DNA of 64,000 bases from positions 1-64,000 of the forward strand of contig NZ_JAHDTI010000029.1 of assembly GCF_018531495.1 (NCBI RefSeq), written 5' to 3'. This DNA comes from Nonomuraea sediminis (GTDB lineage Bacteria; Actinomycetota; Actinomycetes; Streptosporangiales; Streptosporangiaceae). A model generated the notes under the pieces. It saw only the letters and a list, made by a program, of their open reading frames with translations, was not told the DNA's origin and made no database searches. Of this stretch, positions 25,505-35,956 are shown piece after piece; position 1 is the stretch's first letter, and each line of letters begins with the position of its first letter. Both the position numbers and the translations under genes were made by a program.

Positions 25505-26916
25505 TCAGGCGACGGGGGCGGGGGCGGGCAGCTCTTCCTCGGCGCTTCGCGCGGGCGTACGGCTCGCGCGGAGCGTGACGATGGCCACCGGGATGCCGAG
25601 CAGCACGATCACCGCCGCGATCACCAGCGTGAACTGGTAGGCGTCGAGGAAGGCGATGAGCGGCGGCTGGTGGCTCGCGCTCTGCCGCCCGCTCAGGATC
25701 GCGCCCAGGACCGTGATCCCGAGGAGCCCGAACACCTCGCGGGAGACGTTGAGCACCCCGGAGGCGATCCCGGAGCGGCCGGCGGGCATGCCGTTCAACG
25801 TGACCGCCGTCAGCGAGACCAGCATCCCGCCGCCGACCCCGTAGAGCAGGAACCAGGGCAGCACGTCACCGTAGGTTCCTGAAGCCCCGACACCGGACAG
25901 CATGTAGATCGCCACGCCCATCAGCGCCAGCCCGAGCGCCACGGACCGCCCGACGCCGAAGGTCGCCGAGATCCGCTGCGAGAGCATCGCCATCACGGCC
26001 ATGACCAGCGCCATCGCACGAACGACGCGCCCGCCTCGGTGGGAGAGAACCCGAGCACGTTCTGCAGCCAGAGCGCGCTGAAGAAGTAGATCCCGAACAC
26101 CCCGAACGACCAGACGCCCATCGTGGCCAGTCCGCCGGAGAACACCCGGGCACGGAAGAGCGACAGGTCGATCATCGGCTCCGCCGCCCGCGACTCGATC
26201 AGCAGGAACGAGGCCGCGCCCAGCCCGGCGATCCCGAAGGCGGCGAGGATCTCGGGCGAGGTCCACCCGGCCGACGACCCCTCGATGAGGGCATAGGTCA
26301 GGGCGAACAGGGCCACCGCCGAAGCCACCAGCCCGGGCACGTCGAGGCTGTGCCGTACCCGGGCGAAAGTCGGACGGACCGCCCAGAACGCCAGCCCGAA
26401 GGTGGCGACGCCGATCGGGACGTTGATCAGGTAGATCCAGCCCCAGTGCAGGTTCTCACTGATGAATCCGCCGGTCACCGGGCCCAGCGCCATCGACAGC
26501 GCGCCTGCGGAGCTCCAGATGCCCACGGCCCTGCCGCGTTCTGCGGGATCGGGGAAGATCTGCGCGAGCAGCGACAGCGCGGTCGGGGTCAGCAGTGCGG
26601 CGCCGACTCCCTGTGCCGCCCTGGCGGCGATGAGCACCCCGGCGCCCGTGGAAAGCCCGGCGGCCAGCGACGAGATCGTGAAGACGGCGAGGCCTGACAG
26701 GAGCAGGCGGCGCGCACCGAACAGGTCCGCCAGCCGGCCGCCGACCAGCATGAGACCGGCGAAAACCAGGATGTAGCTGGAAGTGATCCACTCCAAGCCC
26801 GAGATCGTCAGCCCGAGATCCCGCTGGATCGTCGGGAGGGCCACATTGGCCACGTTGTTGTCCAGGTAAGTCATGAACGTGCCGAGGGTCACCGCGGCCA
26901 GCGCCCACCATCTCAT
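25505..26916 (-). pseudogene. DHA2-type MFS drug efflux protein, single-base frameshift
   Basis: Two frames together encode one about 470-residue, 14-helix MFS transporter. The first (26916 to about 26017) begins MRWWALAAVTLGTFMTYLDN, includes GGRLADLFGARR (motif A) and ends GFSPTEAGASFV. The second continues AMALVMAVMAMLSQRISATF to the stop at 25505. Restoring one base in the CGCAC stretch at 26016-26020 would read SFVPMALVM, as expected for the family. Either the gene is inactivated or this is a sequencing error. The divergent TetR gene and shared operators imply drug-inducible control. Confidence 0.8.
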
Positions 26917-26925
26917 CAGTCACTC

Positions 26926-26976
26926 CTATACGTCGTACTTGTACGTCGTATAGTTCAACTTGTACGGCGTATAGTT
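26926..26976. promoter_or_regulatory. TetR operator array between MFS and tetR
   Basis: A 28-bp dyad at 26926-26953 has 13-bp arms, CTATACGTCGTAC and GTACGTCGTATAG, around TT with one mismatch. Its right half continues as the 18-bp unit CTTGTACGTCGTATAGTT (26938-26955), repeated with one change at 26959-26976 after 3 bp. This gives three half-sites across the 67-70-bp divergent promoter region, a typical TetR autorepression arrangement. Confidence 0.8.
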
Positions 26977-26986
26977 GTCAACCGTG

Positions 26987-27643
26987 ATGGGAAAACTGAC
27001 CGCGGAGGCCATCGTCGAGCGGGCACTGGAGATCGGTGACGCCGAGGGGCTCGACGCGGTGACGATCCGGCGCCTGGCCACCGAGCTCGGCGTGACCCCG
27101 ATGGCTCTCTACTGGCATTTCAAGAACAAGGAACAACTGCTCGTCGGCATGGCCGACCACCTGGTCGACGGCTTCGCCGCCAAGCCCGCCGACGAGCGAT
27201 CGTGGCAGGAGCAACTGCGCGACCTGGTCGAGGGCCTGATCAGGACGCTGCGCAGCTACCCCTGCGCCAAGAACGTGCTCGAGCAGGTCGACCAGACCGA
27301 GGTGCCCAGCTTCCTCAAGGTCTGGGACCAGGCGCTCGGCCTGGCCAGGACGGCCGGGTTCTCGACGGAGGAGAGCTGCCTGATCTCCAAGTACCTGCTG
27401 CAGAGCGCGATCGCGATCGCCGACGCGCCGGTGCACCTGCGCCCGGGCCGTACTCCCGACGAGGTCCAGGAGATCGTGCGGGTCAAGCGGCTCGGGCTCC
27501 AGTCGCTGCCGGTGGACAGGTACCCACACCTTGTGGAAATGGCGGGGCCTATGGTCGAAGGCATGGATCCTGATTTCTACGACTCGTTCGGAGTCGATCT
27601 GGTCCTCAGTGGCATCGAGGCGCTGGCGAGGTCCCGGGCATGA
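26987..27643 (+). CDS. TetR-family regulator of the divergent MFS gene
   Basis: 218 residues. HTH: GKLTAEAIVERALEIGDAEG, LDAVTIRRLATELGVTPMAL, YWHFKNKEQLLVGMADHLV, the form seen in TetR/Tet-class regulators of efflux pumps. GTG 26984 or ATG 26987 are both plausible starts; the TTG at 26975 lies inside the operator. Stop overlaps the start of the MetF-like gene (ATGA). Confidence 0.9.
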   Translation: MGKLTAEAIVERALEIGDAEGLDAVTIRRLATELGVTPMALYWHFKNKEQLLVGMADHLVDGFAAKPADERSWQEQLRDLVEGLIRTLRSYPCAKNVLEQVDQTEVPSFLKVWDQALGLARTAGFSTEESCLISKYLLQSAIAIADAPVHLRPGRTPDEVQEIVRVKRLGLQSLPVDRYPHLVEMAGPMVEGMDPDFYDSFGVDLVLSGIEALARSRA

Positions 27644-28377
27644 GCTTCGAAGTGGTGTGCGAGATCGAGCCGCCGACCACGCCGGACCTGAAGCACGTCA
27701 GGCACCAGATCGGCACGCTGAGCAAGGTCGCCGACGCCTTCCTCATCCCCGACAACCACATCGGGCGCGCCACGGTGTCGAGCGTGGCCGTCGCGCACGA
27801 GGTGGAGGCGATGGGCGGGCGCAGCATCGCCTGCCTGAACTCGCGCGACCGCAACCTGCTCGGCTTCCGCCGGGACCTGCTGACGGCCGCCGCCTACGGG
27901 GTGGACCAGTTCTTGTTCGTCTACGGCGACAAGCCCTCGGTCGGCAACAGGACCAGCGACCTGACCGTGCGCTCGATGATCGACGAGGCCAAGCCGGACT
28001 TCCGCGTGGGCGCCGCCGCCGGGCTGCGGCCGCTGCCGTCGTGGAAGCGGGCGGCCGACTTCCTGTTCGTCCAGGTGAGCTTCTCGCTGGAGGCGCTGCT
28101 GCGCTGGCGGGAGGCCAATCAGGTCGAGGTGCCGGTCTACGCCGGGGTGATGGTGCTGGCCAGCGAGGGCCACGCGCGCCGCCTGGCCGCCGCCATCCCC
28201 GACATCGCCATTCCCGAGGACCTGGTCGAGCGCGTCGCCGCCGACCGCATGGCCGGCGTCGAGGCGGCCTGCGCCCAGGTGCTGGCGATCCGCGACTCAG
28301 GCGCCTTCGACGGCGTCCACCTCATCCCGGTGACGCGCTACCGCGACGTGGAGCCCCGGCTGGCCGCGCTGCTCTGA
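27640..28377 (+). CDS. methylenetetrahydrofolate reductase-like (MetF) barrel
   Basis: 245 residues, shorter than the roughly 300 of classical MetF. EVVCEIEPPTTPDLKHVRHQ starts the barrel with the catalytic-type Glu of EIEPP; IPDNHIGRATVSS, HVNCRD-equivalent IACLNSRDRNLLGF, FLFVYGDKPS and VGAAAGLRP follow, and YAGVMVLASEGHARRL near the end. Probable FAD-dependent oxidoreductase on a folate; the true substrate may differ from methylene-THF. Translationally coupled to the TetR gene, so possibly under the same control, which is an unusual association. Confidence 0.7.
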   Translation: MSFEVVCEIEPPTTPDLKHVRHQIGTLSKVADAFLIPDNHIGRATVSSVAVAHEVEAMGGRSIACLNSRDRNLLGFRRDLLTAAAYGVDQFLFVYGDKPSVGNRTSDLTVRSMIDEAKPDFRVGAAAGLRPLPSWKRAADFLFVQVSFSLEALLRWREANQVEVPVYAGVMVLASEGHARRLAAAIPDIAIPEDLVERVAADRMAGVEAACAQVLAIRDSGAFDGVHLIPVTRYRDVEPRLAALL

Positions 28378-29810
28378 CGATCCCTGGCCAGCGCCGCCAG
28401 CACGGCGCCCGCCAGGGCCACCGCGAAGAGCATGCCGTACGTCCGCTGGAAGCCGCCCATCAGCTGGTCCACCGCGACGGGGGAGAGCTTGGCCAGCGTG
28501 GCCGCGTACACCTGGTCGCGCAGCTGCGGCCCCACCGACGAGGTCAGCACGCTGAGCGACAGGCCGACGCTGATCACGATGCCCACGTTCATCACCATGA
28601 GCCGGAACCCGTTCACCACGCCCAGGCTCCCGCTCGGCAGCGCCCGCATGACCTGCGTGGTGTTCCCGGTCAGGAACGTGCCACCCCCGCACCCGGCCAC
28701 GAACAGCCCCACCCCGATGATCCAGTACGGCGTGCCGGGGTCGGCCGTCAGCATCAGCGTGCCGAGCCCGGCGGCGCTCATCAGCATGCCCCCGACCGAC
28801 AGCGCGTACGGCGAGACCCGCTGCCCCAGGGATCCCGCGAGCGGCGAGGCGAGCGCCATGCCGACCGGCACAGGCAGCACGCTCAGCCCGGCGGTGAAGG
28901 CGTCCACGCCCCTGGCGGCCTGGAAGTACAGCGCCACCACCAGGATGAGCGCCGAGCGGGCCAGCGCGGCGCAGAAGGAGGCCAGGTTCGCGCACGCCAG
29001 CATCCGCCCGCCGAACAGCCGCAGGTCCAGCACAGGATGCGAGGCCCGCCGCTCCACCAGCAGGATCAGCGGCACCAGCACGACGAAGAGCCCGAAGCCG
29101 ATCAGGACCACCGGGCTCGTCAGGCCGAAGGACCCCGCCTCCGACAGCGCCAGCATGAAGGCCGACAGAGCGGCGAAGATCAGGGCGTTGCCCAGGAAGT
29201 CGACCGGCGTCCGCGGGCCCGGCGGCACCTTGCGCAGCGTCAGCCAGCCCCACACCAGCGCGACCAGCCCGGCGGGCACGTTCACCCAGAAGATCCACTG
29301 CCAGCCGGCCGCCTCGGCGATCAGCCCGCCCAGCGTCGGCCCGGCCAGCTGCGCCACCGACAGCGTGCCGATGTAGACGCCCATGCCCTGGCTGAGCCGG
29401 TCGGGCGGGAAGGCGTCGGTGATGATGACCGTGCCGTTGGCCAGGATCATCGCCGACCCGATCGCCTGCAGCACCCGCATCCCGACCAGGAACCAGACGT
29501 TCGGCGACAGCCCGGCCGCCAGCGAGGCCACGGTGAACAGCGCGAACCCGGCCAGGTAGACCTCCCGGCGCCCGAGCAGGTCGGCGACCCGGCCGAAGAA
29601 CACCAGCGAGGCCGTGTTGACCAGCAGGAACGACAGCAGGATCCAGCCGGACTGGAACGGGGTCGCGTGGAAGTGCCGGACCACGGCGGGCAGCGCGACG
29701 TTCAGCGTGCTGCCGGCGATGCCGATGAGGACGAGTCCGAGGCTGGTGACCGAGCAAACGCGCCACGCGTAACGGAGGCGGTCAGCGTAATCGGGGGAGA
29801 CCGCGACCAT
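28338..29810 (-). CDS. DHA2-type MFS transporter
   Basis: 490 residues with about 14 hydrophobic segments. Motif A FFGRVADLLGRREVYLAG, motif C-like GPTLGGLIAEAAGWQWIFWV and NVALPAVVRHF in helix 1 place it with EmrB/QacA-type proton-driven exporters. Its 3' end overlaps the MetF-like gene by 40 bp. The Crp-like gene ends 21 bp upstream of its start and is codirectional, so cotranscription is possible. Substrate unknown. Confidence 0.85.
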   Translation of the reverse strand: MVAVSPDYADRLRYAWRVCSVTSLGLVLIGIAGSTLNVALPAVVRHFHATPFQSGWILLSFLLVNTASLVFFGRVADLLGRREVYLAGFALFTVASLAAGLSPNVWFLVGMRVLQAIGSAMILANGTVIITDAFPPDRLSQGMGVYIGTLSVAQLAGPTLGGLIAEAAGWQWIFWVNVPAGLVALVWGWLTLRKVPPGPRTPVDFLGNALIFAALSAFMLALSEAGSFGLTSPVVLIGFGLFVVLVPLILLVERRASHPVLDLRLFGGRMLACANLASFCAALARSALILVVALYFQAARGVDAFTAGLSVLPVPVGMALASPLAGSLGQRVSPYALSVGGMLMSAAGLGTLMLTADPGTPYWIIGVGLFVAGCGGGTFLTGNTTQVMRALPSGSLGVVNGFRLMVMNVGIVISVGLSLSVLTSSVGPQLRDQVYAATLAKLSPVAVDQLMGGFQRTYGMLFAVALAGAVLAALARDRQSSAASRGSTSR

Positions 29811-29831
29811 ATGTCCTACTATGCCCGCCCG

Positions 29832-30494
29832 CTATCTGGCGCGCTTACGCAGCCCCTCCAGGTCGTGGATCACCACCCGGCGCCGCCCGGTCTCGATCAG
29901 CCCGCGGTCACGCAGCGTGCGCAGCGCCTTGCTCACGGCCTCGCGCGAGGCGCCGGTCCATCCGGCCAGCTCGTCCTGCGACAGCGGCAGCGCCACCCGC
30001 AGCCCGCCGTTGGTCTTCTCGCCGTACCGCTCTGCCAGCTCGATCAGCCGGGTCGCCACCCGGCCCGTGGTGTCGAAGGCGCCGTACTCGATCCGCTTGC
30101 GGTCGGCGTCGCGGATCTTCCCGGTGATCAGCTGCATGAGCAGCACCGCGATCCGCCCGTGAGCCTGCAGGAAGGCGGCGAACTCCGGCACCACGATGCC
30201 CGCGATCGGCTCGAGCGCGGTGACCGTGGCCGAGCGCGGGGAGCCGTCGATCGCCGAGAACTCGCCGATCAGCCCGCCGGGCCCGCGCACCGCCAGCACC
30301 ACCTCGGTGCCGCTCGAGGTGTGCGAGGAGACCTTCACCCGGCCCTCGGTCAGCGCGAGCACCCAGTCGGAGGTGTCACCCTCCGTCATCACGGTCGTCC
30401 CGCGATCCCATCGCCGGGGTCGTCCCGCCGCGCGCAGCGCCGCGATCTCGTCTTCCGTCAGCAAGGAGAGGAACTCACCTGGCTCTGGATTCAT
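29832..30494 (-). CDS. Crp/Fnr-family cyclic-nucleotide-responsive regulator
   Basis: 220 residues. cNMP-binding beta-roll: FLSLLTEDEIAALRAAG, TTVMTEGDTSDWVLALTEGR, GPGGLIGEFSAIDGSPRSAT (phosphate-binding cassette with GEFSAID then R-S-A), then a dimer helix and the HTH LPLSQDELAGWTGASREAVS, KALRTLRDRGLI. The intact GE..x(n)RSA cassette indicates that it binds a cyclic nucleotide. It starts 7 bp after the cyclase stop, so producer and sensor are one operon. Confidence 0.9.
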   Translation of the reverse strand: MNPEPGEFLSLLTEDEIAALRAAGRPRRWDRGTTVMTEGDTSDWVLALTEGRVKVSSHTSSGTEVVLAVRGPGGLIGEFSAIDGSPRSATVTALEPIAGIVVPEFAAFLQAHGRIAVLLMQLITGKIRDADRKRIEYGAFDTTGRVATRLIELAERYGEKTNGGLRVALPLSQDELAGWTGASREAVSKALRTLRDRGLIETGRRRVVIHDLEGLRKRAR

Positions 30495-30501
30495 GAGCCG
30501 A

Positions 30502-32511
30502 TTACATCGCGGTCAGCACGTACGCGTCGACCCGCTCTTGTTTTCCCTTCAGACTCAGCTTCCCCAAGGGTGTGACCGTGACACCGCCGTCCAGCTGCTT
30601 CAGCGTGTCCGAGCCGATCACCACCGTGCCCGGCTCGGCCATGGCCTGGAGCCTGGCGGCCACGTTCACGCAGTCGCCCATGGCGTTGAAGCCGCGCAGC
30701 TCGGGGCTGCCGATGTTGCCGACCAGGGCGAGCCCGGTGTTCACGCCCACGCGGAAGGTCGGCCAGGCCACCGAGTCGGTGCGCTGCCAGGACACCTCCT
30801 CGGCCACCTCGGCGGCGGCCCGCTGCATGGCCAGCGCAGCCCGGCAGGCGGCCGCGGCGTGGTCGTCCTGGGAGGCGGGCGCGTTGAACAGCGCGAGCAG
30901 CGCGTCGCCGACGAACTGCACGATCGTCCCCTTTTCCTGGAGGATGCACGGCACCGCGGCGGTGTGGTAGCGGTTGAGCATCTCCACGATCTCGCCCGGC
31001 GCGACCTTCTCCGAGAACGTGGTGAACCCCTTGAGGTCGGCGAACAGCGCCGTCAGCACCTTCAGCTCGCCGCCGAGCGCGGCCTGCGCGGGGTCGGCGA
31101 GCAGCGCGCTGGCCACGTCGGGCGACATGTACTGCCGGAAGAGCGTCTCCAGCTCCTGGTAGAGGCGGGCGTTCTCCAGCGAGATCGACAGCTGCCCGGC
31201 CAGCGTCGCGGCCAGCGCCTCGTCCTGGGTGGTGCCGCCGACCGGCACCTCCAGGGCGCCCGCCAGATGTCCCTTGACGGTGAGCGGGAAGGCCACCAGG
31301 TTGCCGCGCCGGATCGGGGCGTCGCCGTCGAAGGCGTACTCGCGCGAGCCGATGTGCGTCCTGCCCTCCGACACCAGCCCGATCTTCACGTCTCCGTAGG
31401 CCTGCCGTACGCGCTCGAGAGCCGTGGCGAGCAGCTCGTTCTCGGCCAGGCCGACGCGTGTCTGCGCGCTGACGTCCACCAGGGCGGCCAGGCGCTGCGA
31501 CAGCTCGCGCTCGTTGGCCAGGGCCCTGCCCGCGCTGTCCAGGACCGCGCTCTGGCCCTCGTTGAGCCGGAACTTGCCCGACAGGCGGGTGGCGGCCAGC
31601 GGCTCGCCCCGCCGTACGTGCTCGACCAGCTCCTCGAGCGCGCGCTCGTAGTCCTGCCTGATGCGGCGTACGGTCGCCGAGAGCGCGACCGAGTCGAACA
31701 GCCCCGCGCTCGAGCCCTCGCGCCTGAACTGCAGGTAGGCGCTGTAGGCCACGAACACGAAGGCCAGCGTCAGCAGCAGGTGCCACTCCCACCACGACAG
31801 GTGCCAGTTGAGCTGCGACATCCCCGCGATCATGGCCTCGGCCAGCAGCGCGTAGGCGGTGATCAGGCTGATCAGCATCGCCGAGGGCCGCCGCCGGTGC
31901 AGCAGGAACATCATCACGCTGCCCGCCCCGTACAGCGCGAGCCCGGGGATGGACAGCCACGCCAGCCAGTCGACCGGCGTGGCCAGCGGCGGCCGGCTGA
32001 GCGGCGTCAGGTCCGGCACCAGCGAGGCGACCCCCCACAGCACCAGGAACCCGAACAGGATCCCGCGCACCAGATGCTGGGAGTCCAGTACGGCTCGCGC
32101 TGCCTTCTCACCCAGCGGCAGCGCGGAGGCGAACGCGAACACCGCCGCGATCGTCAGCCCCACCTGCTGGCCGATGTCGAAGCCGAGCGACCCCGTGGGC
32201 AGGAGGATCTTCGGCGTGGCCAGACCGTGCAGGAAGAAGAAGCCGGCGCTGGTCAGGAAGACCATCGAGACCAGCCAGAGCCGGGCGTCGTGGCGCCTGC
32301 GGGAGGCCTCGCTGATCAGCGTGCCGAGCACGACGTTCAGCCCGGCGACCGTGACGATCATCCAGAAGTGGCTGGGGTTGTGCTGCCAGGGGATGTTCAG
32401 CTGGTCGTTGGCCAGCAGCAGCCAGAGCCCGAGCATGGGCAGGATCAGGTGGATCGCCCAGACCACGCCCCGCACCGGCTGCGTGGCTGGGGGCAGGTAG
32501 GGAGCGGACAC
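30502..32511 (-). CDS. membrane class III nucleotide cyclase with Gln/Asn substrate pair
   Basis: 669 residues. Seven or eight hydrophobic segments (about 15-260), a helical linker, a GAF-like region (about 340-450) and a class III cyclase domain (about 480-665). Metal aspartates are D492 (ALFADLKGFTTF) and D536 (QFVGDALLALF); transition-state N616 and R620 are in CVNVAARL. The two purine-specifying positions, Lys/Asp in adenylyl and Glu/Cys in guanylyl cyclases, read Q532 and N609. From memory, M. tuberculosis Rv0386 has the same Gln/Asn pair. Product is probably cAMP but cGMP cannot be excluded. Operon with the Crp-like gene. Confidence 0.85.
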   Translation of the reverse strand: MSAPYLPPATQPVRGVVWAIHLILPMLGLWLLLANDQLNIPWQHNPSHFWMIVTVAGLNVVLGTLISEASRRRHDARLWLVSMVFLTSAGFFFLHGLATPKILLPTGSLGFDIGQQVGLTIAAVFAFASALPLGEKAARAVLDSQHLVRGILFGFLVLWGVASLVPDLTPLSRPPLATPVDWLAWLSIPGLALYGAGSVMMFLLHRRRPSAMLISLITAYALLAEAMIAGMSQLNWHLSWWEWHLLLTLAFVFVAYSAYLQFRREGSSAGLFDSVALSATVRRIRQDYERALEELVEHVRRGEPLAATRLSGKFRLNEGQSAVLDSAGRALANERELSQRLAALVDVSAQTRVGLAENELLATALERVRQAYGDVKIGLVSEGRTHIGSREYAFDGDAPIRRGNLVAFPLTVKGHLAGALEVPVGGTTQDEALAATLAGQLSISLENARLYQELETLFRQYMSPDVASALLADPAQAALGGELKVLTALFADLKGFTTFSEKVAPGEIVEMLNRYHTAAVPCILQEKGTIVQFVGDALLALFNAPASQDDHAAAACRAALAMQRAAAEVAEEVSWQRTDSVAWPTFRVGVNTGLALVGNIGSPELRGFNAMGDCVNVAARLQAMAEPGTVVIGSDTLKQLDGGVTVTPLGKLSLKGKQERVDAYVLTAM

Positions 32512-32573
32512 GCCCTCGATTATCCATCGGGCGCCCCTCCAGCCAATGCGTCCTTTTACTCAGTGCGAATCTT

Positions 32574-32670
32574 CTTGACCCGTCAAGTAACGTCAACCCG
32601 GCCTGTCACCCTGTGCATCGTGACAAATGCGTTATGTCACCACTGCCAACCGCTGGAACGTTTGAAACGT
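32574..32670. promoter_or_regulatory. cluster of dyads between cyclase and collagen-like genes
   Basis: In the 207-bp divergent region: CTTGAC-CC-GTCAAG (32574-32587); three TGTCAC half-sites in alternating orientation at 32604-32609, 32620-32625 (as GTGACA) and 32635-32640; and ACGTTT-G-AAACGT (32658-32670). The GTGACA-N9-TGTCAC pair loosely resembles Crp-type sites, which would fit the adjacent crp gene, but its spacing is not canonical. Confidence 0.45.
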
Positions 32671-32718
32671 GAACCTCTTGCTCAACATGAGCACCAGAGG
32701 TTTCGTGGAAGGAAAGCC

Positions 32719-33630
32719 GTGGCTATCAAGGTTCGTGGTGGGCGCACGCTCACCCTGGCCACTGTCGGGGCGCTGGCCGCCGCGCTGCTCACCGTCGGTG
32801 GGGTCGCCACCGCATCGTCGGCCGGCGGTGAGGTGCATGCCTGCGTACACAAGAAGACCCGGTACGCGCGCATCGTCAACCCGACCACCCCGTGCAGGAA
32901 GACCGAGGAGCGGGTGCTGATCGGCGGCGGCGGGGGCCAGACCCAGACCGCCGTCACGGCCGGGCCCAGGGGAGACCAGGGCCCCGCGGGTCCGAAGGGC
33001 GAGATGGGTCCCGCCGGGCCCCAGGGTCAGCAGGGCAAGCCGGGCGCGCAGGGCCCGAAGGGCGAGACCGGACCTGCCGGACCGGCGGGCCCGCAGGGCA
33101 AGCCGGGGGAGCAGGGCGCGCAGGGCAAGCCGGGCGCGGAAGGCCCGAAGGGTGACACCGGTCCCGCCGGCCCGCAGGGGCCCAAGGGCGAGACCGGCCC
33201 GGCAGGTCCCGCGGGCAAGACGGGTGGGGACGGGCCGAAGGGCGACACCGGTCCGGCTGGACCTCAGGGGTCCAAGGGCGAGACAGGCAAGACTGGTCCG
33301 GAAGGGCCGAAGGGCGACACCGGTCCCGCCGGGCCGCAGGGTCCCAAGGGTGACCCGGGCGGCGCGGCCAGCACGTACGTGAAGTTCGCTTCCCTGAGTG
33401 GCGTGGGCTCGGTGACCGCCTCCTGCAAGAGCGGCGACGTCGCCTCCGGCGGTGGCTTCAGCTTCACCACGCTCAAGAACGCCGTCGTCATGGGCAGCGC
33501 GCCGAACGGCGCCGGCACCGGGTGGACCGTCACTGTGGCCAAGGACGACAACGGCGGCGGCAACAACCTTTCCAGCAACGGCGCCAGCGTGAGCGGCACC
33601 GCCTACGTGGTCTGCCTCGGCAAGGCCTGA
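32719..33630 (+). CDS. exported collagen-like protein
   Basis: 303 residues. A signal peptide (IKVRGGRTLTLATVGALAAA to about residue 35), a small Cys-containing domain (HACVHKKTRYARIVNPTTPC), then about 44 uninterrupted Gly-X-Y triplets (residues 82-213; 32962-33357), rich in GPAGPQ and GPKGDT, and a C-terminal Cys-containing beta-type domain (TASCKSGDVASGGG to YVVCLGKA). Triple-helix formation is expected, perhaps for surface adhesion or sheath. Hydroxylation is not implied. GTG start after AAGGAAA. A strong terminator follows. Confidence 0.85.
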   Translation: MAIKVRGGRTLTLATVGALAAALLTVGGVATASSAGGEVHACVHKKTRYARIVNPTTPCRKTEERVLIGGGGGQTQTAVTAGPRGDQGPAGPKGEMGPAGPQGQQGKPGAQGPKGETGPAGPAGPQGKPGEQGAQGKPGAEGPKGDTGPAGPQGPKGETGPAGPAGKTGGDGPKGDTGPAGPQGSKGETGKTGPEGPKGDTGPAGPQGPKGDPGGAASTYVKFASLSGVGSVTASCKSGDVASGGGFSFTTLKNAVVMGSAPNGAGTGWTVTVAKDDNGGGNNLSSNGASVSGTAYVVCLGKA

Positions 33631-33639
33631 GACATGAGA

Positions 33640-33667
33640 GGGGGCGGGTACCCGCGTACCCGCCCCC
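33640..33667. terminator. bidirectional terminator hairpin
   Basis: GGGGGCGGGTAC (33640-33651) pairs perfectly with GTACCCGCCCCC (33656-33667) around a 4-nt loop, between the stops of the collagen-like gene (33630) and purL (33674). Confidence 0.8.
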
Positions 33668-33673
33668 GACGAA

Positions 33674-35952
<2,279 letters not shown>

Positions 35953-35956
<4 letters not shown>

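Noticed and set aside
27531..30575. 1014-codon plus-strand frame
   Set aside because: Low-complexity His/Gln/Arg-rich shadow of the MetF-like, MFS and Crp genes; no domain.
32620..32640. GTGACA-N9-TGTCAC as a definite Crp site
   Set aside because: Spacing does not match the TGTGA-N6-TCACA consensus; kept only as a possibility in the dyad cluster.
30196..33630. 1144-codon plus-strand frame ending in the collagen-like protein
   Set aside because: Only the part from GTG 32719 has a signal peptide and recognisable domains; the first 840 codons are antisense to the crp-like and cyclase genes.
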